A stretch of DNA of 15,662 nucleotides from Candidatus Latescibacterota bacterium. GTDB lineage: Bacteria > Latescibacterota > UBA2968 > UBA8231. Position 1 is the first letter of the stretch; each line of letters starts with the position of its first letter. The translations under genes and the position numbers were made by a program. The stretch spans positions 1 through 15,662 of the forward strand of contig JAJDUT010000102.1 of assembly GCA_022826515.1 (NCBI GenBank). The letters run 5' to 3'. Below, piece by piece: positions 1-6,808 of the stretch. The notes under the pieces are model-generated. The model saw only the letters and a program-made list of their open reading frames with translations, had not been told where the DNA came from and searched no databases.

Positions 1-699
1 ATCGAAGCCGGCGGCGATGTCGATTACTTCAAGGTGCAAGTCGGCCAAGCCGGCACCTTGACTGTGTACACCACCGGAAGCCTCGATACCAAAGGGACGC
101 TCGAAGACGACGCCGGCTCCACGCTGGAAAGCGACGACGATAGTGGCGACGGAACTAACTTCCGCATCGAACGAGACGTCCCGGCAGGCTCCTATTACGT
201 CAAAGTAGAAGCCTTTAGTGCCTCGCACACCGGAAGCTATACCATTCACGCCAGCATCAGCAGTAGCAGCAGCGGCGACGGTGATAGTGGCGACGGTGAT
301 AGTGGCGACGACGCGATTTCTCTCTCGAATACAAGTTGTTCGGGTTCGTATCTGTTTGGCAACTCCGGTTTGGCCAATGTCACCCTAACCGGCACCGTTC
401 GTGCACACAGAAGTGTGGCTTCTGTAAGACTCACCGGGTACGCAAACGGAAAATGGGTGGGGATTGATTTCACAAGTAGTCTTAGCGCAGGTGAATCTGA
501 GAATTTCAGTATATCCGGCATCATCTCCACGTCCGGGTCGAGCCTCAATTGCAGGGTGAATGCACAAGTAACAGTCTTCAGGAGTGCCAAGATGACGGCA
601 GGAGACCCGGATTCGCCCGAGCAGGTCCGCGTGCAAGGGAGTCTGTCCCCGTCCTCACCCCTACTCAACCGAAAACAACAACCCCAAATCGGACAGTGA
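1..699 (+). CDS. Secreted protein with PPC-like domain, 5'-truncated
   Basis: The frame is open from the first base, so the start lies outside the window; 232 residues are visible. The first ~85 residues (starting IEAGGDVDYFKVQVGQAGTL, later YYVKVEAF and GSYTIH) match the bacterial pre-peptidase C-terminal (PPC) fold, a beta-sandwich common at the ends of exported hydrolases. A Ser/Gly/Asp linker follows (SSSSSGDGDSGDGDSGDD), then ~105 residues of probable beta-rich sequence with two cysteines that I do not recognise. The last dozen codons are read from DNA nearly identical to the untranslated leader of the gene at 4311, so the native C-terminus was probably lost and replaced. It is likely exported; the catalytic part, if any, is upstream. 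The PPC call is fairly secure, the overall function unknown. Confidence 0.75.
   Translation: MEAGGDVDYFKVQVGQAGTLTVYTTGSLDTKGTLEDDAGSTLESDDDSGDGTNFRIERDVPAGSYYVKVEAFSASHTGSYTIHASISSSSSGDGDSGDGDSGDDAISLSNTSCSGSYLFGNSGLANVTLTGTVRAHRSVASVRLTGYANGKWVGIDFTSSLSAGESENFSISGIISTSGSSLNCRVNAQVTVFRSAKMTAGDPDSPEQVRVQGSLSPSSPLLNRKQQPQIGQ
274..310 (+). repeat. 15-bp tandem repeat encoding a GDGDS linker
   Basis: The unit GGCGACGGTGATAGT occurs twice in full (274-288, 289-303) with a partial third copy. It encodes the Gly/Asp/Ser linker between the PPC-like domain and the C-terminal domain. A whole number of codons per unit allows length variation without frameshift. Confidence 0.85.
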
Positions 700-873
700 T
701 AGCTATGAAGTCCTATCCTATATCGGCCTTTTCATCGGCCTACTGCTGGGCGTCAGCGTCGGCGCAGAGCGAGCACATCGGCATTCTCGCTGGGATGCCG
801 GAGCGGCATATACCTGTGCCGGCTGGTGGCGGACGAGGCTGTCTTGACGCGCAAGCTCACCCTGCTGCAGTAG
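662..873 (+). pseudogene. Relic of a signal-peptide/sorting-domain protein: 5' end joined to 3' end
   Basis: Bases 662-769 align almost base for base with 4274-4376, the leader, start codon and signal-peptide codons of the gene at 4311. A 5-bp insertion after the start (TCCTATCCTATA here against TCCTTTAT there) breaks the frame. Bases 790-873 in frame 1 read LGCRSGIYLCRLV followed by ADEAVLTRKLTLLQ and a stop. This is the typical C-terminus of a FlgD-like/Por-type sorting domain (compare GVYFYRLVSD and SRRMVLI in the 4311 product). Everything between signal peptide and C-terminus is missing and the two halves are in different frames. I read it as the remains of a paralogue of the 4311 gene after internal deletion. 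An 84-base match at 4183-4266 covers the same C-terminus. Confidence 0.75.
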
Positions 874-947
874 GGGTGACAGATTATTAATCGCAGTTGC
901 TTGCTTTCTACTCGTCGGAAAAATTGCGAGCAGTCTCGGCCTTTGGA

Positions 948-963
948 TGGGCAATTTCTTGCA
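948..963 (+). promoter_or_regulatory. Sigma-54 type -24/-12 promoter of the lipoprotein gene
   Basis: TGGGCAATTTCTTGCA has the GG and GC dinucleotides separated by exactly 10 bases and a perfect TTGCA -12 box; the -24 box is weaker (TGGGCA against TGGCAC). Transcription would begin near 975, just before the AAAGGAG ribosome site of the gene at 992. No enhancer-binding protein site was identified. Confidence 0.5.
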
Positions 964-991
964 AACAACATACACAAAGGAGAAAGCACAA

Positions 992-1579
992 ATGGAAAGG
1001 CTTGTGCTCAGATTAGTACGCATTGCTCTGCTAGGAGCGGTGTTGTCGCTTGCGTCGTGCGGCAGCGATGGCAACGGGGCCGGTCCTACCGGCCCCGAGC
1101 CGTCTCCTTGGGAAGCCTGCGCGATCGGACAAATTTTAACGGCAGGAACTGACCCCTGTACTTATCCTAACCGCAATGAAGTCCTTTCTGTCAATGAATC
1201 CGGAGAGGCGTGTCTTGATGACGAGTGTGGTGATGGAATGCGAGTTTCGCGTAGCGAAAATGGGCAGACGGTTCTCGACATCGAAGTCACAGCTATTGGC
1301 GGGGGTTTCTATGGTATTACCCAACTTGGCAGCCAGACCAAAACGGTGAGAGAGATCAGAAAAGGACCCGATTCACCTTTTGAGACATGTCAAGTTGGGT
1401 CCACTCTGGGACCGGGAGATAGTTGTTGCCACGATGACGGCACCAACTTCTTTGTATTCGAAGTCCGATCCGATGGCTTTGGGTGTTTAGGAGGACTTTG
1501 CTCTGGCAGCGGTATAACCGTGAACGACTTTTCTGCTACAAAAAGTGGAGACACTTGGACGATTGAGAGTCTCCCTTGA
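992..1579 (+). CDS. Cys-rich two-repeat lipoprotein, function unknown
   Basis: The start is ATG 992, preceded by AAAGGAG with good spacing; an earlier in-frame start at 947 overlaps the promoter and is rejected. The 195-residue product begins with a hydrophobic signal peptide ending in a lipobox (S-L-A-S-Cys23), so it should be lipidated and anchored in a membrane. The mature part holds two diverged copies of one module: 'PWEACAIGQILTAG' (residues ~38-105) and 'PFETCQVGSTLGPGDSC' (~130-195). Each has four cysteines in similar places (one early, one after the T-x-G turn, two late), suggesting two disulfides per module. The second copy also carries FEVRSDGFGCLGGLCSGSG. I recall similar 'LGPGDxC...FEVRxDGxGC' modules in other exported proteins of uncultured marine bacteria but know no function for them. 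It is flanked by relics on both sides and is a single-gene unit. Confidence 0.8.
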   Translation: MERLVLRLVRIALLGAVLSLASCGSDGNGAGPTGPEPSPWEACAIGQILTAGTDPCTYPNRNEVLSVNESGEACLDDECGDGMRVSRSENGQTVLDIEVTAIGGGFYGITQLGSQTKTVREIRKGPDSPFETCQVGSTLGPGDSCCHDDGTNFFVFEVRSDGFGCLGGLCSGSGITVNDFSATKSGDTWTIESLP

Positions 1580-1664
1580 TACGTAGATGGGATGGGTGAG
1601 TATTTTGGTGGTCCATAAGCTCCACAAATGCCTTGCATCACCTAACTGTCGTGGGCTGGACGAT

Positions 1665-1724
1665 ACAGCCGTCGAGGCCGTCACTTGGGGATTCCTCAAA
1701 TCGAAAGCGGCGCACTGACCTAAG
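1665..1724 (+). pseudogene. Relic 3' end of a small gene (TAVEAVTWGFLKS C-terminus), copy 1
   Basis: This 60-bp stretch matches 6729-6788 at about 56 positions. In frame 3 both copies read TAVEAVTWGFLKS followed by a few residues and TGA at equivalent places (1716-1718 here), and both are followed within ~35 bp by a GGGATACG hairpin. Upstream of base 1665 the similarity stops and no convincing start exists. I infer a retained 3' end of a small, repeatedly duplicated gene plus its terminator. The encoded family is not recognised. Confidence 0.55.
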
Positions 1725-1751
1725 CTGCCGCTTCAAGCACACTGGCATCCT

Positions 1752-1796
1752 TGCAGCAAAGGGATACGGACGCAAATGTCGTATCCCTTTGCTGCA
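1752..1796 (+). terminator. 17-bp perfect hairpin upstream of the metalloprotease ribosome site
   Basis: TGCAGCAAAGGGATACG (1752-1768) pairs perfectly with 1780-1796 across an 11-base loop. It is a member of the GGGATACG hairpin family also seen at 6313 and 6809; the 6809 copy has a U-tract and is a clear terminator. This copy lacks a U-tract and ends only six bases before the AAGGAGG ribosome site at 1802-1808. It could be an old terminator of the relic gene or could affect mRNA stability or translation of the downstream gene. Confidence 0.5.
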
Positions 1797-1815
1797 TGAA
1801 CAAGGAGGAAGCGTA

Positions 1816-4137
1816 TTGCAATCATTTCAGCATTCAGCATTCATCGCCGTTCTCGGCCTTGTTCTCTCGCCGCTAATGGCCCATGCGTCGTCCCCGCCGG
1901 CCGACAGCACGCATTTCTGCGCCTTCGACGACTACCAGCAGTGGAAGCGAGACCATCCTCGCCCGGCGGCCAAGGCGGCTGGTGTGGCGGCTCTGAATGT
2001 GGGACCACCGCGCACCGTGCGTCTGATCTACTTTTTGCCGAACGATCGTCCGTTTCGCGCCGCCGCCATTCCGCGGATCAAGGATGATATTCGCAAGGCT
2101 CAAGCCTTTTTTGCCGAGCAGATGCAGGCGCACGGTTACGGCAACACGACCTTCCGCATTGAAACCGATGCACAGGGCGAGCCACTGGTGCATCGCGTCG
2201 ATGGACAACACCCTGAGAGCCACTATTTCTCAACGGTAGGTGGAGAGGAAGTCTTTCAATACCGGCATTTTGACGAACTTGAACAGACGTTTGATTTTTA
2301 CGAGAACGTTTATGTCGTCTATAGTGACGTTTCTAACATAGGCGGTGGTGTCACTGGAAGGCGGTCTTCAAAGAAGAGCGGCTGGGTGAATCTTCGTATA
2401 GATTACGATTCTTTCCAAGATTGGTGGTGGCGAACCTTGGCCCATGAATTGGGACACGCCTTCGGTCTCAATCACGACTTTCGTGATGGCGCGTACATCA
2501 TGTCCTACGGTGGGCCGAGCCAATTCTCGAATGCAAGTGACTGGGATCGAATCAGCGCGTACGCTGCCGAATTTCTGTCCGTACATCCCTACTTCAATGA
2601 CGCTATCCCGATTGAAAATTATCCTCCATCCGCTTGGGAACTCGATAAAAGTTATAATAGTAATACAGCTCCTCTACCACGTTTACCGGGTAAAGAATCT
2701 TCCACACCCACCATCAAGCTCATTTCGCCGACCGAAATCAGCAGCCGCACCCCAACTTGGGAGTTTCTCAACGAGATCCCCGTCATCCCTGCTTCATACC
2801 CGGCCGGCTCAAAAAGCATCTCCGTCCAACTCAAAGTCGGCGATGCAGAAGGACTTCACCAAGTGTCATTTCATGACCATGTGACCTTGAGGGAATATCG
2901 AGGGAATATCGTTCATTCAGACGGTGAGCGAAGTACTGTCGTTGATTTTGATTATGACGGGTCGCCGATGTATGCCGAGCCTTTCAGAGTCGTATCGAGT
3001 CTTCCCGAGCACGAGTACGAGTGGCCCCATTTGCTGGAAGTCTGGGCGGTTGATACGGATGGGAACGTGAGCAAGCTGCTGTTTGAACTTTTCGCGGTCG
3101 AGGCTGAGCCGGCAGTGCCCCATAGTCTCGCCAAGGTCTCCGGCGATGGCCAAGAAGGCCCGGCCAGCACCCAACTGGACGATCCGTTGGTCGTGTCGGT
3201 GTTAGATGCGGATGATGCAGCGATTGCCGGAGCGGTCGTGTCGTTTTCGGTCACGGCCGGTGGCGGGAAGCTGTCGGTCACCACCGCCACCACCGATACC
3301 AACGGTCAAGCCAGAAGCACACTGACGCTGGGCAGCGAGCTAGGGACGAACACCGTTAAGGCTACCGTTGAGGGGCTTGAACCCATCACCTTTACTGCCA
3401 CGGCCGGCGAGCCAGCCAGCGACAGCCAAGAAGACCCGGAACCGGACACCCCCCTGTCCGTGACGATCGACGACGTTACCAGCGCGGCCGAGCGCGGCCG
3501 AATGACCTTCACCGTGCGGCTGGAGCCTACCCCTACAGCCCCGACCACCGTGAAATACACCACGGCGTCTAGGACGGCCATAGCCGGCGCGGATTACGAG
3601 GTGGCGTCTGGCACGCTGGACTTTGAGGCCGGTCAAAGCACGGCCACGTTCACCGTCCTGATCCACCGCGACGAGCAAGCCGAGCCGAACGAGACCTTCG
3701 CGGTGAGAATTACCCATCCGTCCACCCGCGCACTGCTGGCCGAGGCGACGGGTACGATTACGGACGACGACAGCGCGACGCCACCGGAGGGCGATTCCGA
3801 TGGCGACGACGAGATGGCCTTCGATTTTGCCAGAGAGGTCGAAGACCAAGCATATACCGCTGGTTCGGCGATTAGCGATTTGGTACTGCCGGAAGCTACG
3901 GGCGGTGAGGGAGAGATAACCTATCGCGTGCAGGGGCTCCCGGCGGGCCTGTCGTTTGACACGGCCACGCGGACGATTTCGGGCACGCCCGAAGCCGCCA
4001 CCGATGGGGCCGTTGAGGTTTCCTACACGGCGGAAGACAGCACAGGAGAAGTCTCCACGTTGACCTTCTCCATCACGATCAACCCGGCGCTGAGCTTCGG
4101 CGACTTGTTCGACCTGTTCGGCGCTAGTGGAGGATGA
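1816..4137 (+). CDS. Secreted metzincin-type zinc metalloprotease with Ig/Calx-beta tail
   Basis: I place the start at TTG 1816: AAGGAGG lies 7 bases upstream and translation gives a signal peptide at once (QSFQHSAFIAVLGLVLSPLMAHAS). The in-frame ATG at 1633 would run through the relic and hairpin. The product is 773 residues. The catalytic zinc motif is H210-ELGH214-AFGLN-H220-D, followed by a Met-turn IM229SYGG, the metzincin signature HExxHxxGxxH plus Met-turn. The tail holds an Ig-like segment (~300-435), a Big_1/invasin-like domain (~436-530, AGAVVSFSVTAGGGKLS), a Calx-beta domain (~546-652, YTTASRTAIAGADYEVASGT and ending GTITDDD) and a putative-Ig cadherin-like domain (~667-757, GLPAGLSFDTATRTISGTP). 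It ends with a short FGDLFDLFGASGG stretch. It probably cleaves extracellular protein; the tail may bind surface or matrix. Exact peptidase subfamily unassigned. Confidence 0.88.
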   Translation: MQSFQHSAFIAVLGLVLSPLMAHASSPPADSTHFCAFDDYQQWKRDHPRPAAKAAGVAALNVGPPRTVRLIYFLPNDRPFRAAAIPRIKDDIRKAQAFFAEQMQAHGYGNTTFRIETDAQGEPLVHRVDGQHPESHYFSTVGGEEVFQYRHFDELEQTFDFYENVYVVYSDVSNIGGGVTGRRSSKKSGWVNLRIDYDSFQDWWWRTLAHELGHAFGLNHDFRDGAYIMSYGGPSQFSNASDWDRISAYAAEFLSVHPYFNDAIPIENYPPSAWELDKSYNSNTAPLPRLPGKESSTPTIKLISPTEISSRTPTWEFLNEIPVIPASYPAGSKSISVQLKVGDAEGLHQVSFHDHVTLREYRGNIVHSDGERSTVVDFDYDGSPMYAEPFRVVSSLPEHEYEWPHLLEVWAVDTDGNVSKLLFELFAVEAEPAVPHSLAKVSGDGQEGPASTQLDDPLVVSVLDADDAAIAGAVVSFSVTAGGGKLSVTTATTDTNGQARSTLTLGSELGTNTVKATVEGLEPITFTATAGEPASDSQEDPEPDTPLSVTIDDVTSAAERGRMTFTVRLEPTPTAPTTVKYTTASRTAIAGADYEVASGTLDFEAGQSTATFTVLIHRDEQAEPNETFAVRITHPSTRALLAEATGTITDDDSATPPEGDSDGDDEMAFDFAREVEDQAYTAGSAISDLVLPEATGGEGEITYRVQGLPAGLSFDTATRTISGTPEAATDGAVEVSYTAEDSTGEVSTLTFSITINPALSFGDLFDLFGASGG

Positions 4138-4182
4138 GAGGGAGGCGGTGGGGCCACAGCAGGCCGGCTACCATAGGCTGCA

Positions 4183-4266
4183 CTGGGATGCCGGAGCGGC
4201 ATATACCTGTGCCGGCTGGTGACGGACGAGGCTGTCTTGACGCACAAGCTTATCCTGCTGCGGTAA
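4183..4266 (+). pseudogene. Relic C-terminus of a Por/FlgD-like sorting domain, copy 2
   Basis: Frame 1 reads LGCRSGIYLCRLV then TDEAVLTHKLILLR and TAA. It is nearly identical to 790-873, with a handful of substitutions, some synonymous. There is no upstream coding frame: a TAG at 4174-4176 interrupts it. It lies between the protease stop and the leader of the next gene, the place where the 3' end of a lost tandem paralogue would sit. Confidence 0.7.
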
Positions 4267-4310
4267 TCCGCAATACTCAACCGAAAACAACAACCCCAAA
4301 ACGGAGAGTG

Positions 4311-6269
4311 ATGGCTATGCAATCCTTTATCGGCCTTTTCCTCGGCCTGCTGCTGAGCGTTAGCGTCAGCGCGGAGCCACTGCTTGAAGGGCAGGTGCGG
4401 CTATCGTCGGGGCAACCAGCGACCGGGGTGCAGGTGCGGCTGTTCGACCTGACCAATCTGCACCAATCCGTCGGCACCACCACCGACGAGACCGGGCATT
4501 TCACCCTGTCGCTGTCAGCCTTTGCGCCCGGATCGGCGCTGCCGCAGGGCTTTGCCCTCGGACAGAATTACCCCAATCCGTTCAATCCTTCCACCATCAT
4601 CCCCTACCAAATACCCACCGCCGCCCACGTGCGCTTGACTGTGTTCAATGTGCTGGGGCAACGCGTTGCAACCTTGGTGAATGGAGAGCAAGCAGCGGGC
4701 TTTCACACGGCGCAATGGGACGCTACGGATGCGGCCGGCCGCGCCGTCGGCGCAGGCGTGTATTTCTATCGGCTGGTCAGCGACGGGGCGACCCTGAGCC
4801 GGCGCATGGTGCTGATTGACGGGCAGGCCGGAATTTCTGCGGTAGGAGCAGCGATGCCGATGCCGACGTCGGCTTGGCAACAAGCGGATGCGGGGGTCTA
4901 TGGGTTGACCGTCTCCGGTGCCGGCGTAGTCGCCTATGTGGACCCGGCGTTTCGGGTGGGGGTTGACGAGGCGGATATCGTGGTTGAGGAACACAGCGGC
5001 AGGGCGCGGATGAAGCGGGCCGCAAACGGAATTTTAGGCGATGTGAACAACGACGGCCAAGTCGATGCCTTTGATGTGCTGTATGTTGCGCTGTACAGTG
5101 AGGATTCGTCCATTACGCTTCCCAACAACGGCGATATTTCCCTCGGCGATATAAATGGAGACGGCACGGTCAATCGCGCCGATGCCTTGCTCTTGGCCAC
5201 GTATCTTGTCGATCCGTCCGACCCGTCGCTACCGACGGGGATCGGCCAAGCCATAGATAGTGGCGGTGAGACGTCGTCAGGTAGTGTTATACCGCCATCA
5301 CCGAGCAATGTACGGTATGAGTGGGACAGTTCCATTTCTCAAAATAGAATCTCTTGGGATCCGTCGCCCGGCGCAACTTCTTATCGGGTGTACTACGACG
5401 ATGCTGATGCTCTTTATGTTGGCAATGTTAGTTGTCCTGGGGGCTGTGACCTCATCGGCACTGTGACCGATACGAGCTTTGGCCACTATAAGCATCTAAT
5501 AGGTGTATGGCGTATAGGGTACTGGGTAAGGGCCTGCAATGACGAAGGCTGTTCAAACTATGTTGCTGCTACAAGCGGCATTACTGGCGATGCACCGCCA
5601 TCACCGAGCAATGTACGGTATGAGTGGGACAGTTCCATTTCTCAAAATAGAATCTCTTGGGATCCGTCGCCCGGCGCAACTTCTTATCAAGTGTACTACG
5701 ACGGAGCTACTTTTTTTGCCCCGAGTTGTCCTGGGGGCTGTGACCTCATCGGCACTGTGACCGACACAAGCCTAGGACACTCTAGTTCTGCAGTCCGCAA
5801 AGGATACTGGGTAAGAGCCTGCAATGACGAAGGCTGTTCAAACTATGTTCGGGCATACTTTTTTGATAGCGGAGATAGTGGCGATGGTGGCAGTGGCTCG
5901 GACGGTAGTGGTGGCAGTGAAGGTAATGGCGGTACTGATACTGATACTGATACTGATACTGGACCCGGTGCGCCTGCCAATGTTAGTTATGTTCGCGAGG
6001 GGAGTTCAATCCGCATTACTTGGAATGCGGTCTCAGGAGCCGAATACTATAAAATATACCACGATGATTTTTTTAAGGATAACTGCCGTCTGAACTCACG
6101 GGGCCGCCCCATCTTCTGCGAGGAACTAGCGTCCAACATCCAAGAAACTAGCTACGTGCATACCAGCCCGGACGACGACGACAACTATTACTGGGTGGTC
6201 GCCTGCAATAGCAGCGGATGCTCAGATATCGACAGCGAAAATCCAGCCGTAAGCCGGTCGCAAAACTGA
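4311..6269 (+). CDS. Secreted protein: sorting-like domain, dockerin and three C-rich FN3 domains
   Basis: The start ATG 4311 (or ATG 4317) follows GGAGAG and leads straight into a signal peptide (QSFIGLFLGLLLSVSVSAEP); the frame upstream is relic DNA. The product is 652 residues. After a short carboxypeptidase-regulatory-like strand set (VRLSSGQPATGVQVRLFD) comes a FlgD-like/Por-sorting domain at ~81-172 (ALGQNYPNPFNPSTIIPYQI, FNVLGQRVATLVNGEQ, AAGRAVGAGVYFYRL). This domain normally ends a protein but is N-terminal here. A type I dockerin follows at ~242-303 with two calcium loops, DVNNDGQVDAFD and DINGDGTVNRAD. Then come two nearly identical FN3 domains (~328-425, ~429-525), a Gly/Ser/Asp/Thr linker, and a third FN3 (~552-645). 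The FN3s carry paired cysteines (CPGGC, CNDEGC, CNSSGC). It is likely a surface scaffold or adhesion protein; no enzyme domain is visible. Confidence 0.85.
   Translation: MAMQSFIGLFLGLLLSVSVSAEPLLEGQVRLSSGQPATGVQVRLFDLTNLHQSVGTTTDETGHFTLSLSAFAPGSALPQGFALGQNYPNPFNPSTIIPYQIPTAAHVRLTVFNVLGQRVATLVNGEQAAGFHTAQWDATDAAGRAVGAGVYFYRLVSDGATLSRRMVLIDGQAGISAVGAAMPMPTSAWQQADAGVYGLTVSGAGVVAYVDPAFRVGVDEADIVVEEHSGRARMKRAANGILGDVNNDGQVDAFDVLYVALYSEDSSITLPNNGDISLGDINGDGTVNRADALLLATYLVDPSDPSLPTGIGQAIDSGGETSSGSVIPPSPSNVRYEWDSSISQNRISWDPSPGATSYRVYYDDADALYVGNVSCPGGCDLIGTVTDTSFGHYKHLIGVWRIGYWVRACNDEGCSNYVAATSGITGDAPPSPSNVRYEWDSSISQNRISWDPSPGATSYQVYYDGATFFAPSCPGGCDLIGTVTDTSLGHSSSAVRKGYWVRACNDEGCSNYVRAYFFDSGDSGDGGSGSDGSGGSEGNGGTDTDTDTDTGPGAPANVSYVREGSSIRITWNAVSGAEYYKIYHDDFFKDNCRLNSRGRPIFCEELASNIQETSYVHTSPDDDDNYYWVVACNSSGCSDIDSENPAVSRSQN
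5291..5849 (+). repeat. Intragenic duplication of an FN3-coding segment
   Basis: Bases 5291-5385 recur without change at 5594-5688 (offset 303 bp). Similarity continues with substitutions and small in-frame indels to 5564 and 5849. The identical part covers the first strands of the FN3 domain; the middle, around the first cysteine pair, has diverged in length. A recent tandem domain duplication with later variation in one loop fits. Confidence 0.9.
5933..5960 (+). repeat. TACTGA hexanucleotide microsatellite (Thr-Asp linker)
   Basis: The hexamer TACTGA is repeated four and a half times and encodes alternating Thr-Asp in the linker before the third FN3 domain. The period is a multiple of three, so copy-number change alters linker length without frameshift. 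Confidence 0.9.
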
Positions 6270-6312
6270 ATTGGTTGCACAATCAGTAGTAAGCCCATCG
6301 ATATCCTTGCGG

Positions 6313-6348
6313 AAACGGGATACGGCATTCGCGTGCCCGTATCCTGTT
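6313..6348 (+). terminator. GGGATACGG-family hairpin after the FN3/dockerin gene
   Basis: AACGGGATACGG (6314-6325) pairs with CCGTATCCTGTT (6337-6348) over 12 positions, one of them a G-U wobble. It lies 45 bp after the stop at 6269. There is no U-tract, so factor-independent termination would be weak. The preceding CATCGATATCCTTGCGG resembles the sequence before the other two family members. Confidence 0.5.
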
Positions 6349-6406
6349 ACCACTCTGCGACAGCAGTTATAAAAATCTGCCTGCCTCCGAATCCGGCAGG
6401 CGATAC

Positions 6407-6438
6407 AGCGCTGCATAGTATCCTGCACAGCGCTTTTT
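6407..6438 (+). terminator. Terminator-like hairpin with T-run
   Basis: AGCGCTG (6407-6413) pairs with CAGCGCT (6428-6434) and is followed directly by TTTT. It could back up the weak hairpin at 6313 in ending transcripts from the gene at 4311. The 14-base loop is long, so confidence is moderate. Confidence 0.4.
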
Positions 6439-6471
6439 GCGATACGCGCTCGTCTTCTCTGAAAATTGGAC

Positions 6472-6487
6472 TGGCACGCCAATTGCA
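6472..6487 (+). promoter_or_regulatory. Sigma-54 consensus promoter, copy 1
   Basis: TGGCACGCCAATTGCA is a perfect match to the known -24/-12 consensus TGGCACG-N4-TTGCA. Transcription would start near 6498 and run through the REP-like hairpin and the relic gene to the terminator at 6809-6847, giving a transcript of roughly 345 bases with no clear coding gene. About 40 bp of flanking sequence (to CCGACTTAT) is shared with copy 2 at 6858. Confidence 0.65.
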
Positions 6488-6581
6488 AGAGTCTTGGGCC
6501 GACTTATTATCTGACGTTACGCAGTTGTTATCCTGCTTTCGGGGCAGGTTCTGCGGCTTCTTCCCGCCCCGCCCCGTCAGA

Positions 6582-6604
6582 CGCCCTTCGACAAGCTCAG
6601 GGCG
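6582..6604 (+). repeat. REP-like hairpin (FDKLRA-type)
   Basis: CGCCCT (6582-6587) pairs with AGGGCG (6599-6604) around TCGACAAGCTC. CTTCGACAAGCTCAGG is the core of a dispersed repeat found in many bacterial genomes, recognisable by its spurious translation 'FDKLRA' on this strand and 'PELVEG' on the other. Only one copy lies in this window. It sits upstream of the relic frame at 6648 and may have disrupted that gene's 5' end. Confidence 0.6.
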
Positions 6605-6647
6605 CGGGTCTTGTGGTTCGCTTGAACAACCCCCAAGAAGAGAGTAA

Positions 6648-6788
6648 ACGGCCTGTCGAGTCTCAAACGCCAAAGAGGGGGAAGTAACATCACGACCCGC
6701 AGAAGAACCCGCAGAAGAACCCGAAACCACAGCCGTCGAGGCCGTCACTTGGGGATTCCTCAAATCGAGCGCGGCACCCTGACCTAAG
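6648..6788 (+). pseudogene. Relic of a small gene (TAVEAVTWGFLKS C-terminus), copy 2
   Basis: Frame 3 is open from 6648 (after TAA 6645-6647) to TGA 6780-6782. It reads VSNAKEGEVTSRPAEEPA and then EEPETTAVEAVTWGFLKSSAAP. There is no ATG, GTG or TTG start in a sensible place. The last 60 bp (6729-6788) match 1665-1724. The Glu/Pro-rich stretch followed by a hydrophobic W-containing tail looks like the C-terminus of a small exported protein, but I do not recognise the family. The sigma-54 consensus at 6472 and terminator at 6809 could be its original expression signals. Confidence 0.5.
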
Positions 6789-6808
6789 TCACATCGACAT
6801 CTTGGCGT

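Noticed and set aside
782..873. Conserved 84-bp element with ATGCCG/CGGCAT and CTTG/CAAG hairpins upstream of secreted-protein genes, suggesting a riboswitch
   Set aside because: The same bases read in frame as a sorting-domain C-terminus ending in a stop in both copies, which explains the conservation better; the short hairpins are incidental and no known riboswitch consensus fits.
1740..1757. Possible sigma-54 promoter at CTGGCATCCTTGCA before the metalloprotease
   Set aside because: GG and GC are separated by 7 bases instead of 10.
1633..1815. 61-codon N-terminal extension of the metalloprotease
   Set aside because: It crosses a relic and a 17-bp hairpin, while TTG 1816 has an AAGGAGG site and opens a signal peptide.
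4134..4310. N-terminal extension of the dockerin/FN3 protein
   Set aside because: It translates relic sequence out of its native frame; ATG 4311 has a ribosome site and a signal peptide.
5594..5700. CRISPR-like or mobile repeat at the FN3 duplication
   Set aside because: Only two copies, within one reading frame, coding for a recognisable protein domain.
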